A model generated the notes under the pieces. That model made no database searches. It was not told where the DNA came from and saw only the letters and a list, made by a program, of their open reading frames with translations. A DNA stretch of 64,000 nt. It comes from Tropicimonas_B omnivorans (GTDB lineage: Bacteria > Pseudomonadota > Alphaproteobacteria > Rhodobacterales > Rhodobacteraceae). This document shows, in pieces, positions 33,613-41,869 of this stretch (positions are counted from its first letter, which is position 1; each line of letters opens with the position of its first letter). The stretch is from the NCBI RefSeq assembly GCF_031846565.1, contig NZ_JAVRHL010000002.1, forward strand, positions 558,001 to 622,000. The letters are read 5' to 3'. The translations under genes and the position numbers were made by a program.

Positions 33613-34521
33613 ATGCCCCTCACCCCGGAGCAGCGTGCCGAGATCGAAGATGCCCGCGCCGAAACGCGCCAGACCCTGCGTGCCACGTCGGACGGGATGG
33701 AGTCGCATCTCTACCGCGCCCACGAGGTCCTCGATCACGGGCTCGTTCGCGTCATCGACTACATGGGCGACGATTCCGCCATCGTTCAGGCGGCGCGCGT
33801 CTCCTACGGGCGGGGCACGAAGGCGGTTCAGAACGACGAGGGTTTGATCCGCTACCTCATGCGGCACTGGCATTCGACGCCGTTCGAGATGTGCGAGATC
33901 AAGCTGCATGTGAAGCTGCCGGTCTTCGTCGCGCGGCAATGGATCCGCCATCGCACGGCGAACGTGAACGAGTATTCCGCCCGTTACTCGATCCTCGACC
34001 GGGAGTTCTACATCCCCGCGCCCGAGCACCTCGCGGCCCAATCCGTGCAGAACAACCAGGGGCGGGGCGAGACGCTCGAGGGCGAAGAGGCCGCGCGGGT
34101 TCTGGACTGGCTGCGCGAGGATGCCGGGCGGGCCTACGACCATTACGAGGCGATGCTGTCGCAGGACGGCCAGCAGGGCCTCGCGCGGGAACTTGCGCGG
34201 ATGAACCTGCCGGCGAACATCTATACCCAGTGGTACTGGAAGACGGACCTGCAGAACCTCTTCCACTTCCTGCGTCTGCGCGCCGACCCCCACGCACAAT
34301 ACGAGATCCGCGTCTATGCCGAGGCGATCTGCAGGATCGTGGCCGACTGGGTTCCCGCCGCCTACCGCGCCTTCGAGGATTACCGCCTCGGCGGAGCGTC
34401 TCTCTCCGCCAAGGCCCTCGACTGCGTCCGGCGCATGGGCCGCGGCGAAGAGGTCACGCAGGAGACGAGCGGCATGAGCAAGGGCGAATGGCGGGAGTTC
34501 ATGGCCGTGATGGAAGGGTAG
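33613..34521 (+). CDS. thyX: Flavin-dependent thymidylate synthase
   Basis: Makes dTMP from dUMP using methylene-tetrahydrofolate with FAD and NADPH. The 302-residue product has the ThyX signature RHRTANVNEYSARYS (R-H-R-x7-S), the dUMP-binding region further on (ELARMNLPANIYTQWYWKTDLQNLFHFL) and an N-terminal extension of about 45 residues common in alphaproteobacterial ThyX. ThyX regenerates tetrahydrofolate directly, unlike ThyA, so it links to folD and folP in this window. Confidence 0.97.
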   Translation: MPLTPEQRAEIEDARAETRQTLRATSDGMESHLYRAHEVLDHGLVRVIDYMGDDSAIVQAARVSYGRGTKAVQNDEGLIRYLMRHWHSTPFEMCEIKLHVKLPVFVARQWIRHRTANVNEYSARYSILDREFYIPAPEHLAAQSVQNNQGRGETLEGEEAARVLDWLREDAGRAYDHYEAMLSQDGQQGLARELARMNLPANIYTQWYWKTDLQNLFHFLRLRADPHAQYEIRVYAEAICRIVADWVPAAYRAFEDYRLGGASLSAKALDCVRRMGRGEEVTQETSGMSKGEWREFMAVMEG

Positions 34522-34646
34522 GGGCTTCCGCATCTGTCGGCCTTGCCGGCCGTCGTTACCCGAGGAGAGCTCTTGATCCTTGCCCCGGCGCATCCACCCG
34601 CCGCGTCAGGGCTGGAGCCTCGGCAGGCCGGACCTAAGTCAGCCGG

Positions 34647-34976
34647 ATGCCCAGCTATCCCACCACCCCCGACGGCCGCTATTTCGTCGCGAAAAACCGG
34701 CTTTGGCGTTCGACCGATCCGGGCCTGCCCGAGGCGGAGCGCAAGGCGGCGGTCCTTGAGCTGATGTCCGCACGGCGGGCGATCAAGGGGGCCCAGGGGG
34801 AGGCACTGAAGACCGCCCGCGCGCGCGTCGATGCGGCCAAGCGTCGTCTCGGCGAGCGGGGGGAGGTCTGGTGGACGGATGGCGCGCCGGACGAGGGGGG
34901 ACGGCACCCCAGGAACAGCGCTTACGCCGAATGGTGGGCCAGTCTACCTGCGGCGGATCGCGAGGCCGGCGGCTAG
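34647..34976 (+). CDS. Small conserved hypothetical protein
   Basis: A 109-residue protein I recognise only as a recurring small bacterial family. It begins with short strands (YPTTPDGRYFVAKNRLWRSTDP), then a helical part with A-R-R-A-I-K (ELMSARRAIKGAQGEALKTAR), and ends with a W-W segment. It is positively charged and cytosolic. The frame is supported by its amino acid composition and by the lack of competing genes. The function is unknown. Confidence 0.7.
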   Translation: MPSYPTTPDGRYFVAKNRLWRSTDPGLPEAERKAAVLELMSARRAIKGAQGEALKTARARVDAAKRRLGERGEVWWTDGAPDEGGRHPRNSAYAEWWASLPAADREAGG

Positions 34977-35076
34977 CCGCACGCCCCCTCGCTCGATACC
35001 GGGCGGCCAAGGTGATCGGGGGCGGCAGGGTGGTCGGGGCCGCCCAGCCGAGCTGCGCGACCCCTTGTCCAGAAGG

Positions 35077-35283
35077 TCAGAGCGCTTGCAGATCCGTGGC
35101 GGAGGACCGGCCGTCCCGGCCTTCGCGCAACTCGTAGGCGATCTTCATGTTGTCGGCGAGGCCCGTCATCCCGGCCTGCTCCACGGCGGAGATATGGACG
35201 AAGATGTCCTGTCCGCCGTCATCCGGGGCGATGAACCCGTAGCCCTTGGTGGTGTTGAACCATTTCACGGTGCCAGTCGGCAT
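35077..35283 (-). CDS. Cold-shock domain protein
   Basis: A 68-residue single cold-shock domain that binds single-stranded RNA or DNA. RNP1 (KGYGFIAP) and RNP2 (DIFVHISAVEQ) are intact, and the start MPTGTVKWFN is canonical. A GAGGAG ribosome-binding site precedes the ATG. About 140 bases of untranslated or promoter sequence separate it from thrS; it is probably transcribed alone with a structured leader, as in many csp genes. Confidence 0.95.
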   Translation of the reverse strand: MPTGTVKWFNTTKGYGFIAPDDGGQDIFVHISAVEQAGMTGLADNMKIAYELREGRDGRSSATDLQAL

Positions 35284-35424
35284 GACCCGTGTCTCCTCAA
35301 GTCAGTCGCAGTTCGGGCGCTTGCAGCCCGGCGGAGCCGCAGAATCGCGGCGCCGCCCCTTCAAGAAATGCGAAAAGGACGCGGTCTGGCAAGATGAAAT
35401 GACGCCCGGGAAGGAGCGCCGCGC

Positions 35425-37428
35425 TCAGGCCGTCCCGATCGCCGCCCGTGCCTTCAGATCGGGCGGAAGCGCCTCCTCGGTGAGCGACGCGACGAGCTCG
35501 TCCAGGGGCACCGTCTGCGTCTGCTTCTCGCCGAGACGGCGGACCGTGACGGTGCGGTTCTCCACCTCGCGCTGACCGATCGCGAGGATGACCGGCACCT
35601 TGGCCATGGAATGCTCGCGGACCTTGTAGTTGATCTTTTCGTTGCGGATGTCGGCCTCGGCACGCAGGCCGGCCGCCTGGAGGCTGGCCACCGCCTCGTG
35701 GACGAAGCCGTCCGCGTCGGAGACGATGGAGCAGACCGAGACCTGGGTGGGCGCCAGCCAGAGCGGCATGCGGCCGGCATGCTCCTCGATCAGGATCCCG
35801 ATGAATCGCTCGAAGGAGCCGACGCAGGCGCGGTGCAGCATGAAGGGCCGGTGCTTCTCGCCGTCGGCGCCGATATAGTTCGCATCCAGACGCTCGGGCA
35901 GGTTCGGATCGACCTGGAACGTGCCGCATTGCCAGACCCGGCCGATGGCATCGGTCAGGTAGAAATCCAGCTTCGGGCCGTAGAACGCCCCGTCGCCGGG
36001 CTCCAGCGTGTAGGTGCGGCCGGTCTTGCGGATCGCCTCCTCCAGCGCGTTCTCGACGTAGTCCCACGATTCCTCCGTCCCCACGCGCTTCTCGGGCCGC
36101 GTGGCGAACTTGATCTCGAAGGTCGGGAAGCCGAGGTCCTCGTAGACAGCCGCGAGGAACTCGATGAAGCGGGCGCATTCCTCCTCGATCTGCTCCTCGG
36201 TGCAGAAGATGTGGGCGTCGTCCTGGGTGAAGCCGCGGACCCGCATGATGCCGTGAAGCGCGCCCGACGGCTCGTAGCGCGCGCAGGAGCCGAACTCGGC
36301 CAGCCGAAGCGGCAGATCCCGGTAGGACTTCAGGCCCTGGTTGTAGACCTGCACGTGGCAGGGGCAGTTCATCGGCTTGAGCGCATTGATGCGGGTCTCG
36401 GCGCGGTTCTTCGCGCTCGCATCGTCGTTCTCGCCGTCGCGGCTCTCGTCCACCTCCACGATGAACATGTGGTGCTGGTACTTCTCCCAGTGACCGGAGG
36501 CCTCCCAGAGCTTGCGGTCCACCACCTGCGGGGTGTTGATCTCGCGATAGCCGCCGGCGCGCTGCTTGCGGCGCATGTAGTCCTGGAGCGCGGTGTAGAT
36601 CGTCCAGCCGTTCGGGTGCCAGAACACCTGGCCCGGTGCCTCTTCCTGCATGTGGAAGAGGTCCATCTCGCGCCCCAGGCGGCGGTGATCGCGCTTCTCG
36701 GCCTCCTCGAGGAAGGTCAGGTGCTTCTTCAGATCGTCGCGGTTGCGGAAGGCGACGCCGTAGATCCGCTGGAGCATCTGGCGGGAGCTGTCGCCGCGCC
36801 AGTACGCGCCCGAAACGCGCATCAGCTTGAAGGCATCCGCCGGGACCTGCCCGGTATGCTGTAGGTGCGGCCCGCGGCAAAGGTCCTGCCAGTCGCCGTG
36901 CCAGTACATCCGCAAGGGCTCGTCCCCCGGAATGGCCTCGATCAGCTCGACCTTGTACGGCTCGCCCAGCTCCTCGTAATGCGCGATGGCGCGGGGGCGG
37001 TCCCAGACCTCGGTGCGCACGGGGTCGCGGGCGTTGATGATCTCCTTCATCTTCGCCTCGATGGCGCCCAGATCGTCCGGCGTGAAAGGCTCCGCGCGGT
37101 CGAAATCGTAGTACCAGCCGTTTTCGATGACGGGGCCGATGGTGACCTTCACGTCGGGCCAGATCGACTGCACGGCGCGGGCCATGATGTGCGCGAGGTC
37201 GTGGCGGATCAGCTCGAGGGCCGGGCCGTCATCCTTCATCGTGTTGATGGCGAGCGCGCCATCCGCCTCGATGGGCCATGCGAGGTCCCAGTGCGCGCCG
37301 TCATAGCTCGCGCTGACCGCCTTTTTGGCAAGCGAGGTGGATATGTCCGCGGCGACCTCGCCGGCGGTGATGCCGGCCGGGTAGGAGCGGCTTGCGCCAT
37401 CGGGAAGGGTGAGGGTGATATCGGCCAT
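35425..37428 (-). CDS. thrS: Threonyl-tRNA synthetase
   Basis: Charges tRNA-Thr with threonine (667 residues). In order: an N-terminal TGS domain (ITLTLPDGASRSYPAGITAGEVA), the editing domain with the H-x-x-x-H pair (HDLAHIMARAVQ), the class II catalytic core with MNCPCHVQVY (zinc-binding Cys), the motif-2 arginine in FGSCARYEPSGALHG and motif 3 GSFERFIGILIEEHAG, and the C-terminal anticodon-binding domain. ATG 37428 has a GAGGAG ribosome-binding site; the open frame upstream is not protein-like. Confidence 0.97.
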   Translation of the reverse strand: MADITLTLPDGASRSYPAGITAGEVAADISTSLAKKAVSASYDGAHWDLAWPIEADGALAINTMKDDGPALELIRHDLAHIMARAVQSIWPDVKVTIGPVIENGWYYDFDRAEPFTPDDLGAIEAKMKEIINARDPVRTEVWDRPRAIAHYEELGEPYKVELIEAIPGDEPLRMYWHGDWQDLCRGPHLQHTGQVPADAFKLMRVSGAYWRGDSSRQMLQRIYGVAFRNRDDLKKHLTFLEEAEKRDHRRLGREMDLFHMQEEAPGQVFWHPNGWTIYTALQDYMRRKQRAGGYREINTPQVVDRKLWEASGHWEKYQHHMFIVEVDESRDGENDDASAKNRAETRINALKPMNCPCHVQVYNQGLKSYRDLPLRLAEFGSCARYEPSGALHGIMRVRGFTQDDAHIFCTEEQIEEECARFIEFLAAVYEDLGFPTFEIKFATRPEKRVGTEESWDYVENALEEAIRKTGRTYTLEPGDGAFYGPKLDFYLTDAIGRVWQCGTFQVDPNLPERLDANYIGADGEKHRPFMLHRACVGSFERFIGILIEEHAGRMPLWLAPTQVSVCSIVSDADGFVHEAVASLQAAGLRAEADIRNEKINYKVREHSMAKVPVILAIGQREVENRTVTVRRLGEKQTQTVPLDELVASLTEEALPPDLKARAAIGTA

Positions 37429-37613
37429 GAACGGCTCCTCGTCGGTTCGGCGCCTACGAAAACGCCCGGTTGCGGGTAAATTGCCGAGCCTGAATGCGCC
37501 GCGCGGGCGGGGAAGGTCAACCCGGCCCCCGCCGCTTCGCTTGCCTTGCGCGGCGGAAGGGGGCAATCGGGACGCACCACATCCCACCCGACCGCTTTGA
37601 GGAACCGACACCC

Positions 37614-38201
37614 ATGCCCGCACTTCTCGCCACCAGGATCACCGGCACGATCGTCTGGCTCGGCCGCGTGCCGGACCGGGAGGCCACGCTGCGCGCCGAG
37701 GCGCTGGAGGAGGTGCGCGCGTCCTTTTCCGGCATCGAAGGCGAGAGCCATGGGGGGCTGACGCGTCCCTCCTGCTCCCGCGTGTCGACCCAGTATCCCA
37801 AGGGGACCGAGATCCGGAACGTTCGCCAGCTCAGCATCGTCTCGGCCGAGGAGCTGGCGGAGATCGGGGCGGAGATGGGGCTGGAACGGGTCGATCCGGC
37901 CTGGCTCGGCGCGAGCATGGTGATCGGCGGGATCCCCGATTTCACCCACCTGCCACCCTCCTCGCGGCTTCAGTCCATCTCCGGCGCGACGCTGACGGTG
38001 GATATGGAGAACCAGCCCTGCCACCTGCCGGCGAAGGTCATCGACGAGGATCGCCCCGGCGCCGGCCGCGCCTTCAAGCGGGCGGCCGAGGGGCGGCGGG
38101 GCGTGACCGCATGGGTCGAGCGGGAAGGCGTCCTGCGCGTGGGGGACGAGGTCCGCCTGCACATTCCGGGCCAGCGCAAGTGGCAGGGCGCCGGGATCTG
38201 A
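37614..38201 (+). CDS. MOSC domain protein
   Basis: A 195-residue protein of the MOSC (molybdenum cofactor sulfurase C-terminal) family. The conserved cysteine lies in RPSCSRV (about residue 56-62) followed by YPKGTEIRNVRQ, and the core has the strand-rich IGGIPDFTHLPPSSRL and DMENQPCHLPA segments. MOSC proteins bind the molybdenum cofactor or its sulphur and can form reductases or sulphur carriers. ATG 37614 was chosen because the frame upstream lies in a Pro/Arg-rich non-coding stretch. It is divergent from thrS. Confidence 0.88.
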   Translation: MPALLATRITGTIVWLGRVPDREATLRAEALEEVRASFSGIEGESHGGLTRPSCSRVSTQYPKGTEIRNVRQLSIVSAEELAEIGAEMGLERVDPAWLGASMVIGGIPDFTHLPPSSRLQSISGATLTVDMENQPCHLPAKVIDEDRPGAGRAFKRAAEGRRGVTAWVEREGVLRVGDEVRLHIPGQRKWQGAGI

Positions 38202-38305
38202 GACGCTGCGCCGACGTCGTTTCACGGGACCGAGGCAGGCGCGACGTCATGCGCCCACCGGCACGCCCGCACCGGGGCATGTTACCCGGCGATGAGGGTG
38301 CGTCC

Positions 38306-39112
38306 TCAGAACCCGCTGGCGTAGCGGTAATAGACGATCGGCGGATCTTCGGTCTGGCTGCCGACGCCGTCTTCGGCGGCCATGCGGCGGGCGCGCTCGA
38401 GCGCGGCGACGGCGGCGTCCTCGATCTCGCCTTCGCTCAGATCACCGGAGCCATCCGCGTCCAGCTCATCGAAATGGGCGGTGACGACGGCCTCGACGTC
38501 CCGCTGCGGGGCCTGTCCGGCCCACTCACCGGTGGAGACGACCCCGTCGCCATCCGCATCCAGAGCGTCGAACATCCGCGCGGCGGAGGCCATCGCGTCA
38601 TCAGGGGCAAGTTCGGCGGGATTGGCGATGGAGCGGCCGGTGGGATCGAAGATGAACCTGCGGAGCACCACGACTTCCTGCGAGGCCAGATCGGAGCCCC
38701 GTGCGGCCTCGAAGGCCGTGCGGGCCGCCTCGAAGTACTCGGCGCGGGTGATGGCGCCATCGCCGTCCAGATCGGCGTTCGACACGTTCATGTCGCTGCG
38801 GTCGGCGGGGGCGGGGCGGGCCGCGGCCGTCGCGGTCAGGCACGCCACGGCTTCCTCGCGGCCGACGGTGCCGCTGTCGTCTTGGTCCATCGCCGCGAAA
38901 TGGGCGCGGGCCGCCTCGCGGACGGCGTCGGCCGAGACGGCGTCCTCGACGCTCTCGATGGCCACGTATCCCATGCGGCAGACATCCGGGAGCTCGACGC
39001 TGGTCGGAACGGGCGGCGTGGCCCCTTGCGGCGCGGCCGACTGGGCGAGGGATTGAACCGGCGCAAGAGCGAAAAGGCACAAGGCCGTGGCGGCGAGGGA
39101 AGGGTACGTCAT
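38306..39112 (-). CDS. Secreted EF-hand protein
   Basis: A 268-residue exported protein with a signal peptide (ATALCLFALAPVQSLAQ). Four calcium loops are visible: DQDDSGTVGREE, DLDGDGAITRAE, DADGDGVVSTGE and DADGSGDLSEGE, each with acids at positions 1, 3, 5 and 12. A helix before the first loop and short linkers complete two EF-hand pairs. It is probably a periplasmic calcium-binding protein of unknown partner. It is divergent from the chorismate mutase gene. Confidence 0.88.
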   Translation of the reverse strand: MTYPSLAATALCLFALAPVQSLAQSAAPQGATPPVPTSVELPDVCRMGYVAIESVEDAVSADAVREAARAHFAAMDQDDSGTVGREEAVACLTATAAARPAPADRSDMNVSNADLDGDGAITRAEYFEAARTAFEAARGSDLASQEVVVLRRFIFDPTGRSIANPAELAPDDAMASAARMFDALDADGDGVVSTGEWAGQAPQRDVEAVVTAHFDELDADGSGDLSEGEIEDAAVAALERARRMAAEDGVGSQTEDPPIVYYRYASGF

Positions 39113-39313
39113 GCTAAAATTGGCATCCGTGCGTGAATGGATTCGGGATTCATCGGCATGGCAACGCAGCGGATCGTTTCCGTGTTCCCGGGCGCGGGAC
39201 CTCGGTGCGCCGCGATGACGCTGGAGGACCCTGCCATGCCGGCGCCCGGCTTGCCGGTCCGGCAGGCGCGGGATAAGCCGCGCCACGAAAACGGACCTTC
39301 GCGAGGTAGAGAC

Positions 39314-39637
39314 ATGACCCGGCCCCCGGCTTCCGCGTGCGGCGACATGGGCGCGCTGCGCCTCCAGATCGACGAGATAGACCGCGAGTTGATCGCGCTT
39401 CTCGTCGAGCGCGCCGCCCATATCGACCGTGCCGCCGAGCTGAAACCCGCCGCGGGACTGCCGGCGCATATCGACAGCCGGGTCGAGGAGGTCGTGAACA
39501 ACGTACGTGCCGCCGCAAACGGGGCGGGGCTCGACGCGGATCTCGCCGAGGATGTCTGGCGGCGGCTCATCGGATGGTCGATCGCGCGCGAGGAGATGGC
39601 CATGCAGCACAGCGGGATCAAGGGAGCGGACGAATGA
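39314..39637 (+). CDS. Chorismate mutase, AroQ type
   Basis: A 107-residue helical enzyme converting chorismate to prephenate in phenylalanine and tyrosine synthesis. The AroQ pattern is visible: L-R-x-x-I-D-E-I-D-R-E-L-I-A-L-L-V-E-R in helix 1, a charged second helix, and the C-terminal W-R-R-L-I-G-W-S-I-A-R-E-E. The start was set at ATG 39314; the internal ATG before GALRLQIDE is a possible alternative. It is coupled to folD by an ATGA overlap. Confidence 0.87.
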   Translation: MTRPPASACGDMGALRLQIDEIDRELIALLVERAAHIDRAAELKPAAGLPAHIDSRVEEVVNNVRAAANGAGLDADLAEDVWRRLIGWSIAREEMAMQHSGIKGADE

Positions 39638-40533
39638 GCGCAGACATCATCGACGGAAAGGCCTTCGCGGCCTCCATTCGCGACCGCGTGGCCGCGGCCA
39701 CGGGCAACCTGAAAGAGGAATTCGGCCTGACGCCCGGCCTCGCCGTGGTGCTCGTGGGCGAGGATCCGGCAAGCCAGGTCTACACCCGGTCTAAGGAGAG
39801 GATGGCGACGGCGGCCGGGATGGCTTCCTTCGAGCATCGCCTTGCCGAGGAGACGACGGAGCGCGAGCTCCTGGGACTGATCGACAATCTGAACGCCGAT
39901 CCCGAGGTGCACGGCATCCTCGTGCAGCTTCCCCTGCCGCCGCATCTCGATTCGGCTTTGGTGATCAACGCCATCGATCCCAACAAGGACGTGGACGGGT
40001 TCCACATCTCGAATGCGGGGCGCCTCGCGACGGGGCAGACCTCGATGGTGCCCTGCACGCCGCTTGGATGCCTTCTGCTCCTGAAGGATCGGATCGGCGA
40101 TCTCTCGGGCAAGCATGCCGTCGTGGTCGGCCGGTCCAACATCGTCGGCAAGCCGATGGCGAGCCTTCTTCTGGGTGCGAATGCGACGGTGAGCATCGCC
40201 CATTCGCGGACGGCCGATCTGGCCGGGCTCTGCCGTCAGGCGGACATCCTCGTGGCGGCGGTCGGCCGGCCGGGGATGATCGAGGGCGACTGGATCAAGC
40301 CCGGCGCGACGGTGATCGACGTCGGCATCAACCGCCTTCCGTCCGAGACCGAGGGCGGCAAGGACCGCCTTGTCGGAGATGTGGACTTTGCCGCGGCCAA
40401 GGAGGTCGCCGGTGCGATCACGCCGGTGCCGGGCGGCGTCGGACCGATGACGATTGCTTGCCTTCTGGCCAATACCGTCGTCGCCGCGGCGCGCATCAAC
40501 GGACTTCCGGAGCCGGACGAGCTGACCGTCTGA
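39634..40533 (+). CDS. folD: Methylenetetrahydrofolate dehydrogenase/cyclohydrolase
   Basis: Bifunctional one-carbon enzyme (299 residues) interconverting methylene-, methenyl- and formyl-tetrahydrofolate. The catalytic lysine region is YTRSKERMATAAG, the substrate motif QLPLPPHLD follows, then the Rossmann motif VVGRSNIVGKPMASLLL and the final TPVPGGVGPMT. The start overlaps the chorismate mutase stop. With thyX and folP it makes this window rich in folate genes. Confidence 0.97.
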   Translation: MSADIIDGKAFAASIRDRVAAATGNLKEEFGLTPGLAVVLVGEDPASQVYTRSKERMATAAGMASFEHRLAEETTERELLGLIDNLNADPEVHGILVQLPLPPHLDSALVINAIDPNKDVDGFHISNAGRLATGQTSMVPCTPLGCLLLLKDRIGDLSGKHAVVVGRSNIVGKPMASLLLGANATVSIAHSRTADLAGLCRQADILVAAVGRPGMIEGDWIKPGATVIDVGINRLPSETEGGKDRLVGDVDFAAAKEVAGAITPVPGGVGPMTIACLLANTVVAAARINGLPEPDELTV

Positions 40534-40537
40534 GGCG

Positions 40538-41266
40538 TCAGGCCCTGCGGCGCAGCCGGGGTGGCGCGCGCATGGCGCCCGGCCTCTTTCCCTTCGGCAT
40601 GGAAAAGACCGGCAGGCGGGCCATCGGCTCGCCCGTCAGGATCGCCAGCGTGCGGGAGCGCTCCATGAGGCGCCCCACGGGCGGCGCATCGGCGAAGAGG
40701 CCGCCTGTATAGGTGCCGAACGCCGGCATGATCAGGCGCGATCCGTCGGTGACGAAGCAGGGCCGCGCAACGCGGCTGCCGCGCGCATTGACCGCAATCT
40801 TTGGGTGCCAGTGCCCCGAGATCTCCCCGGGCGACGCGCCATCTTCGGCGATATGGCGGAAGGTGAGGGGCCCAAGGGTGAGTTCGGCGAGGTGGCGCCC
40901 GTCGACGTCCAGGGGCCCCGGATCGTGGTTGCCCTCGATCCAGACCCAATCCCGCCCGGCCATGAGGCGCAGGAGCCAGAGCCGCTCCTCCTCCGCCAGG
41001 CCGCCCAGGGCGGCGGCATCGTCGAAACTGTCGCCGAGGCAGATCACGCGGGCTGGGCCGAGGGCGGTGATCGCGGCGTCGAGGCGCTGCAGCGTGTCGC
41101 CGGTTTCGTAGGGAGGCAGAAGCGATCCGCCCCGCCGCGCATGACGTTCCGACTTGCCGAGGTGCAGATCCGAAGCGCAGAGCGTCCGCTCGGCCTCCCA
41201 CCACAGAAGGCCGGAGGACAGCAGCGTCAGGGCGGAGCCCGCGAAATCTATCCCGTGCGCGTTCAT
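40538..41266 (-). CDS. pdeM: Ligase-associated DNA damage response endonuclease PdeM-like
   Basis: A 242-residue calcineurin-like metallophosphoesterase. Motifs: the D-x-H pair in ASDLHLGKSE, the GD in CLGDSFDD, the GNHD in WIEGNHDPG and the GH-x-H in SGHWHPKI. Together with the adjacent Lhr-type helicase it matches the PdeM member of the ligase-associated repair cassette (ligase, metallo-beta-lactamase exonuclease, DEXH helicase, PdeM). It ends four bases before the convergent folD stop. Confidence 0.82.
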   Translation of the reverse strand: MNAHGIDFAGSALTLLSSGLLWWEAERTLCASDLHLGKSERHARRGGSLLPPYETGDTLQRLDAAITALGPARVICLGDSFDDAAALGGLAEEERLWLLRLMAGRDWVWIEGNHDPGPLDVDGRHLAELTLGPLTFRHIAEDGASPGEISGHWHPKIAVNARGSRVARPCFVTDGSRLIMPAFGTYTGGLFADAPPVGRLMERSRTLAILTGEPMARLPVFSMPKGKRPGAMRAPPRLRRRA

Positions 41267-41392
41267 GCTGCGTTCCTACCCGGCAAGGGCAGGGCGGGCA
41301 AGGGCGGGACCGGGGCCGCGGGCTGGATCCGGGCAGGCGACACCCCGCCGGACGGCGGCCTCCGGCGGGGGGGCTTCAGGACGATAAGGGGA

Positions 41393-41809
41393 TCAGAGCT
41401 TGATCTCGCCGTCCTCGTAATCCGCCCACCAGTGGACGCGCGACGCGGCGACCTCGATCATCACGAGCCCTGGCGTGTCGAGCCCGTCCTTGAACCACTC
41501 CTCGAGGTCCGGGACCCAGTGCGGCTCCATCGTGGCGCGGTCGCGGTGCAGCGTGGCGGTGCCTTCGATCGACAGGAACGTCATGTCCTTCCCGACAAGG
41601 GAGAGGCCGACCTTGGGGTCCCGCTCGATATCGGTCACGGTCTGGCTCTCGTCGAACGTGAAGTAGCGCGAGGTGCCGTCGAAGGTCACATCGCGGTTGT
41701 TGCTCATCGGGCGGGCGGCAATGCTGCCGTTCTCGCAATGAGTGGACAGCATGGTGAAGTCGATCGCCTTCATGCGTTCGGCGATGTCGGGCAGGGTCAT
41801 CTCGGCCAT
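41393..41809 (-). CDS. Pyridoxamine 5'-phosphate oxidase-like flavoprotein (GSP26-type)
   Basis: A 138-residue split-barrel protein. It opens with a helix (LPDIAERMKAIDFTML), then barrel strands TMLSTHCENGSIAARPMS, YFTFDESQTVTDIER and VGLSLVGKDMTFLSIEGTA. This is the general-stress-protein 26 type, binding FMN or related cofactors with an unknown substrate. A clear AAGGAG ribosome-binding site precedes ATG 41809. It lies between pdeM and the helicase, on the same strand. Confidence 0.9.
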   Translation of the reverse strand: MAEMTLPDIAERMKAIDFTMLSTHCENGSIAARPMSNNRDVTFDGTSRYFTFDESQTVTDIERDPKVGLSLVGKDMTFLSIEGTATLHRDRATMEPHWVPDLEEWFKDGLDTPGLVMIEVAASRVHWWADYEDGEIKL

Positions 41810-41840
41810 GTCGCGGCTCCTTGAGGTCGGTCCCCCCGGT

Positions 41841-41866
41841 AACGCGCAAGCTATCCGGCGGGGTCC
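41841..41866 (-). promoter_or_regulatory. Weak EcfG-like promoter before the GSP26-type gene
   Basis: On the minus strand GGACC, a 17-base spacer and CGTT occur 32 bases before the start codon. EcfG sites have GGAAC, so one base differs. The gene is of a general-stress family, which makes the site worth noting. Confidence 0.25.
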
Positions 41867-41869
41867 GTC

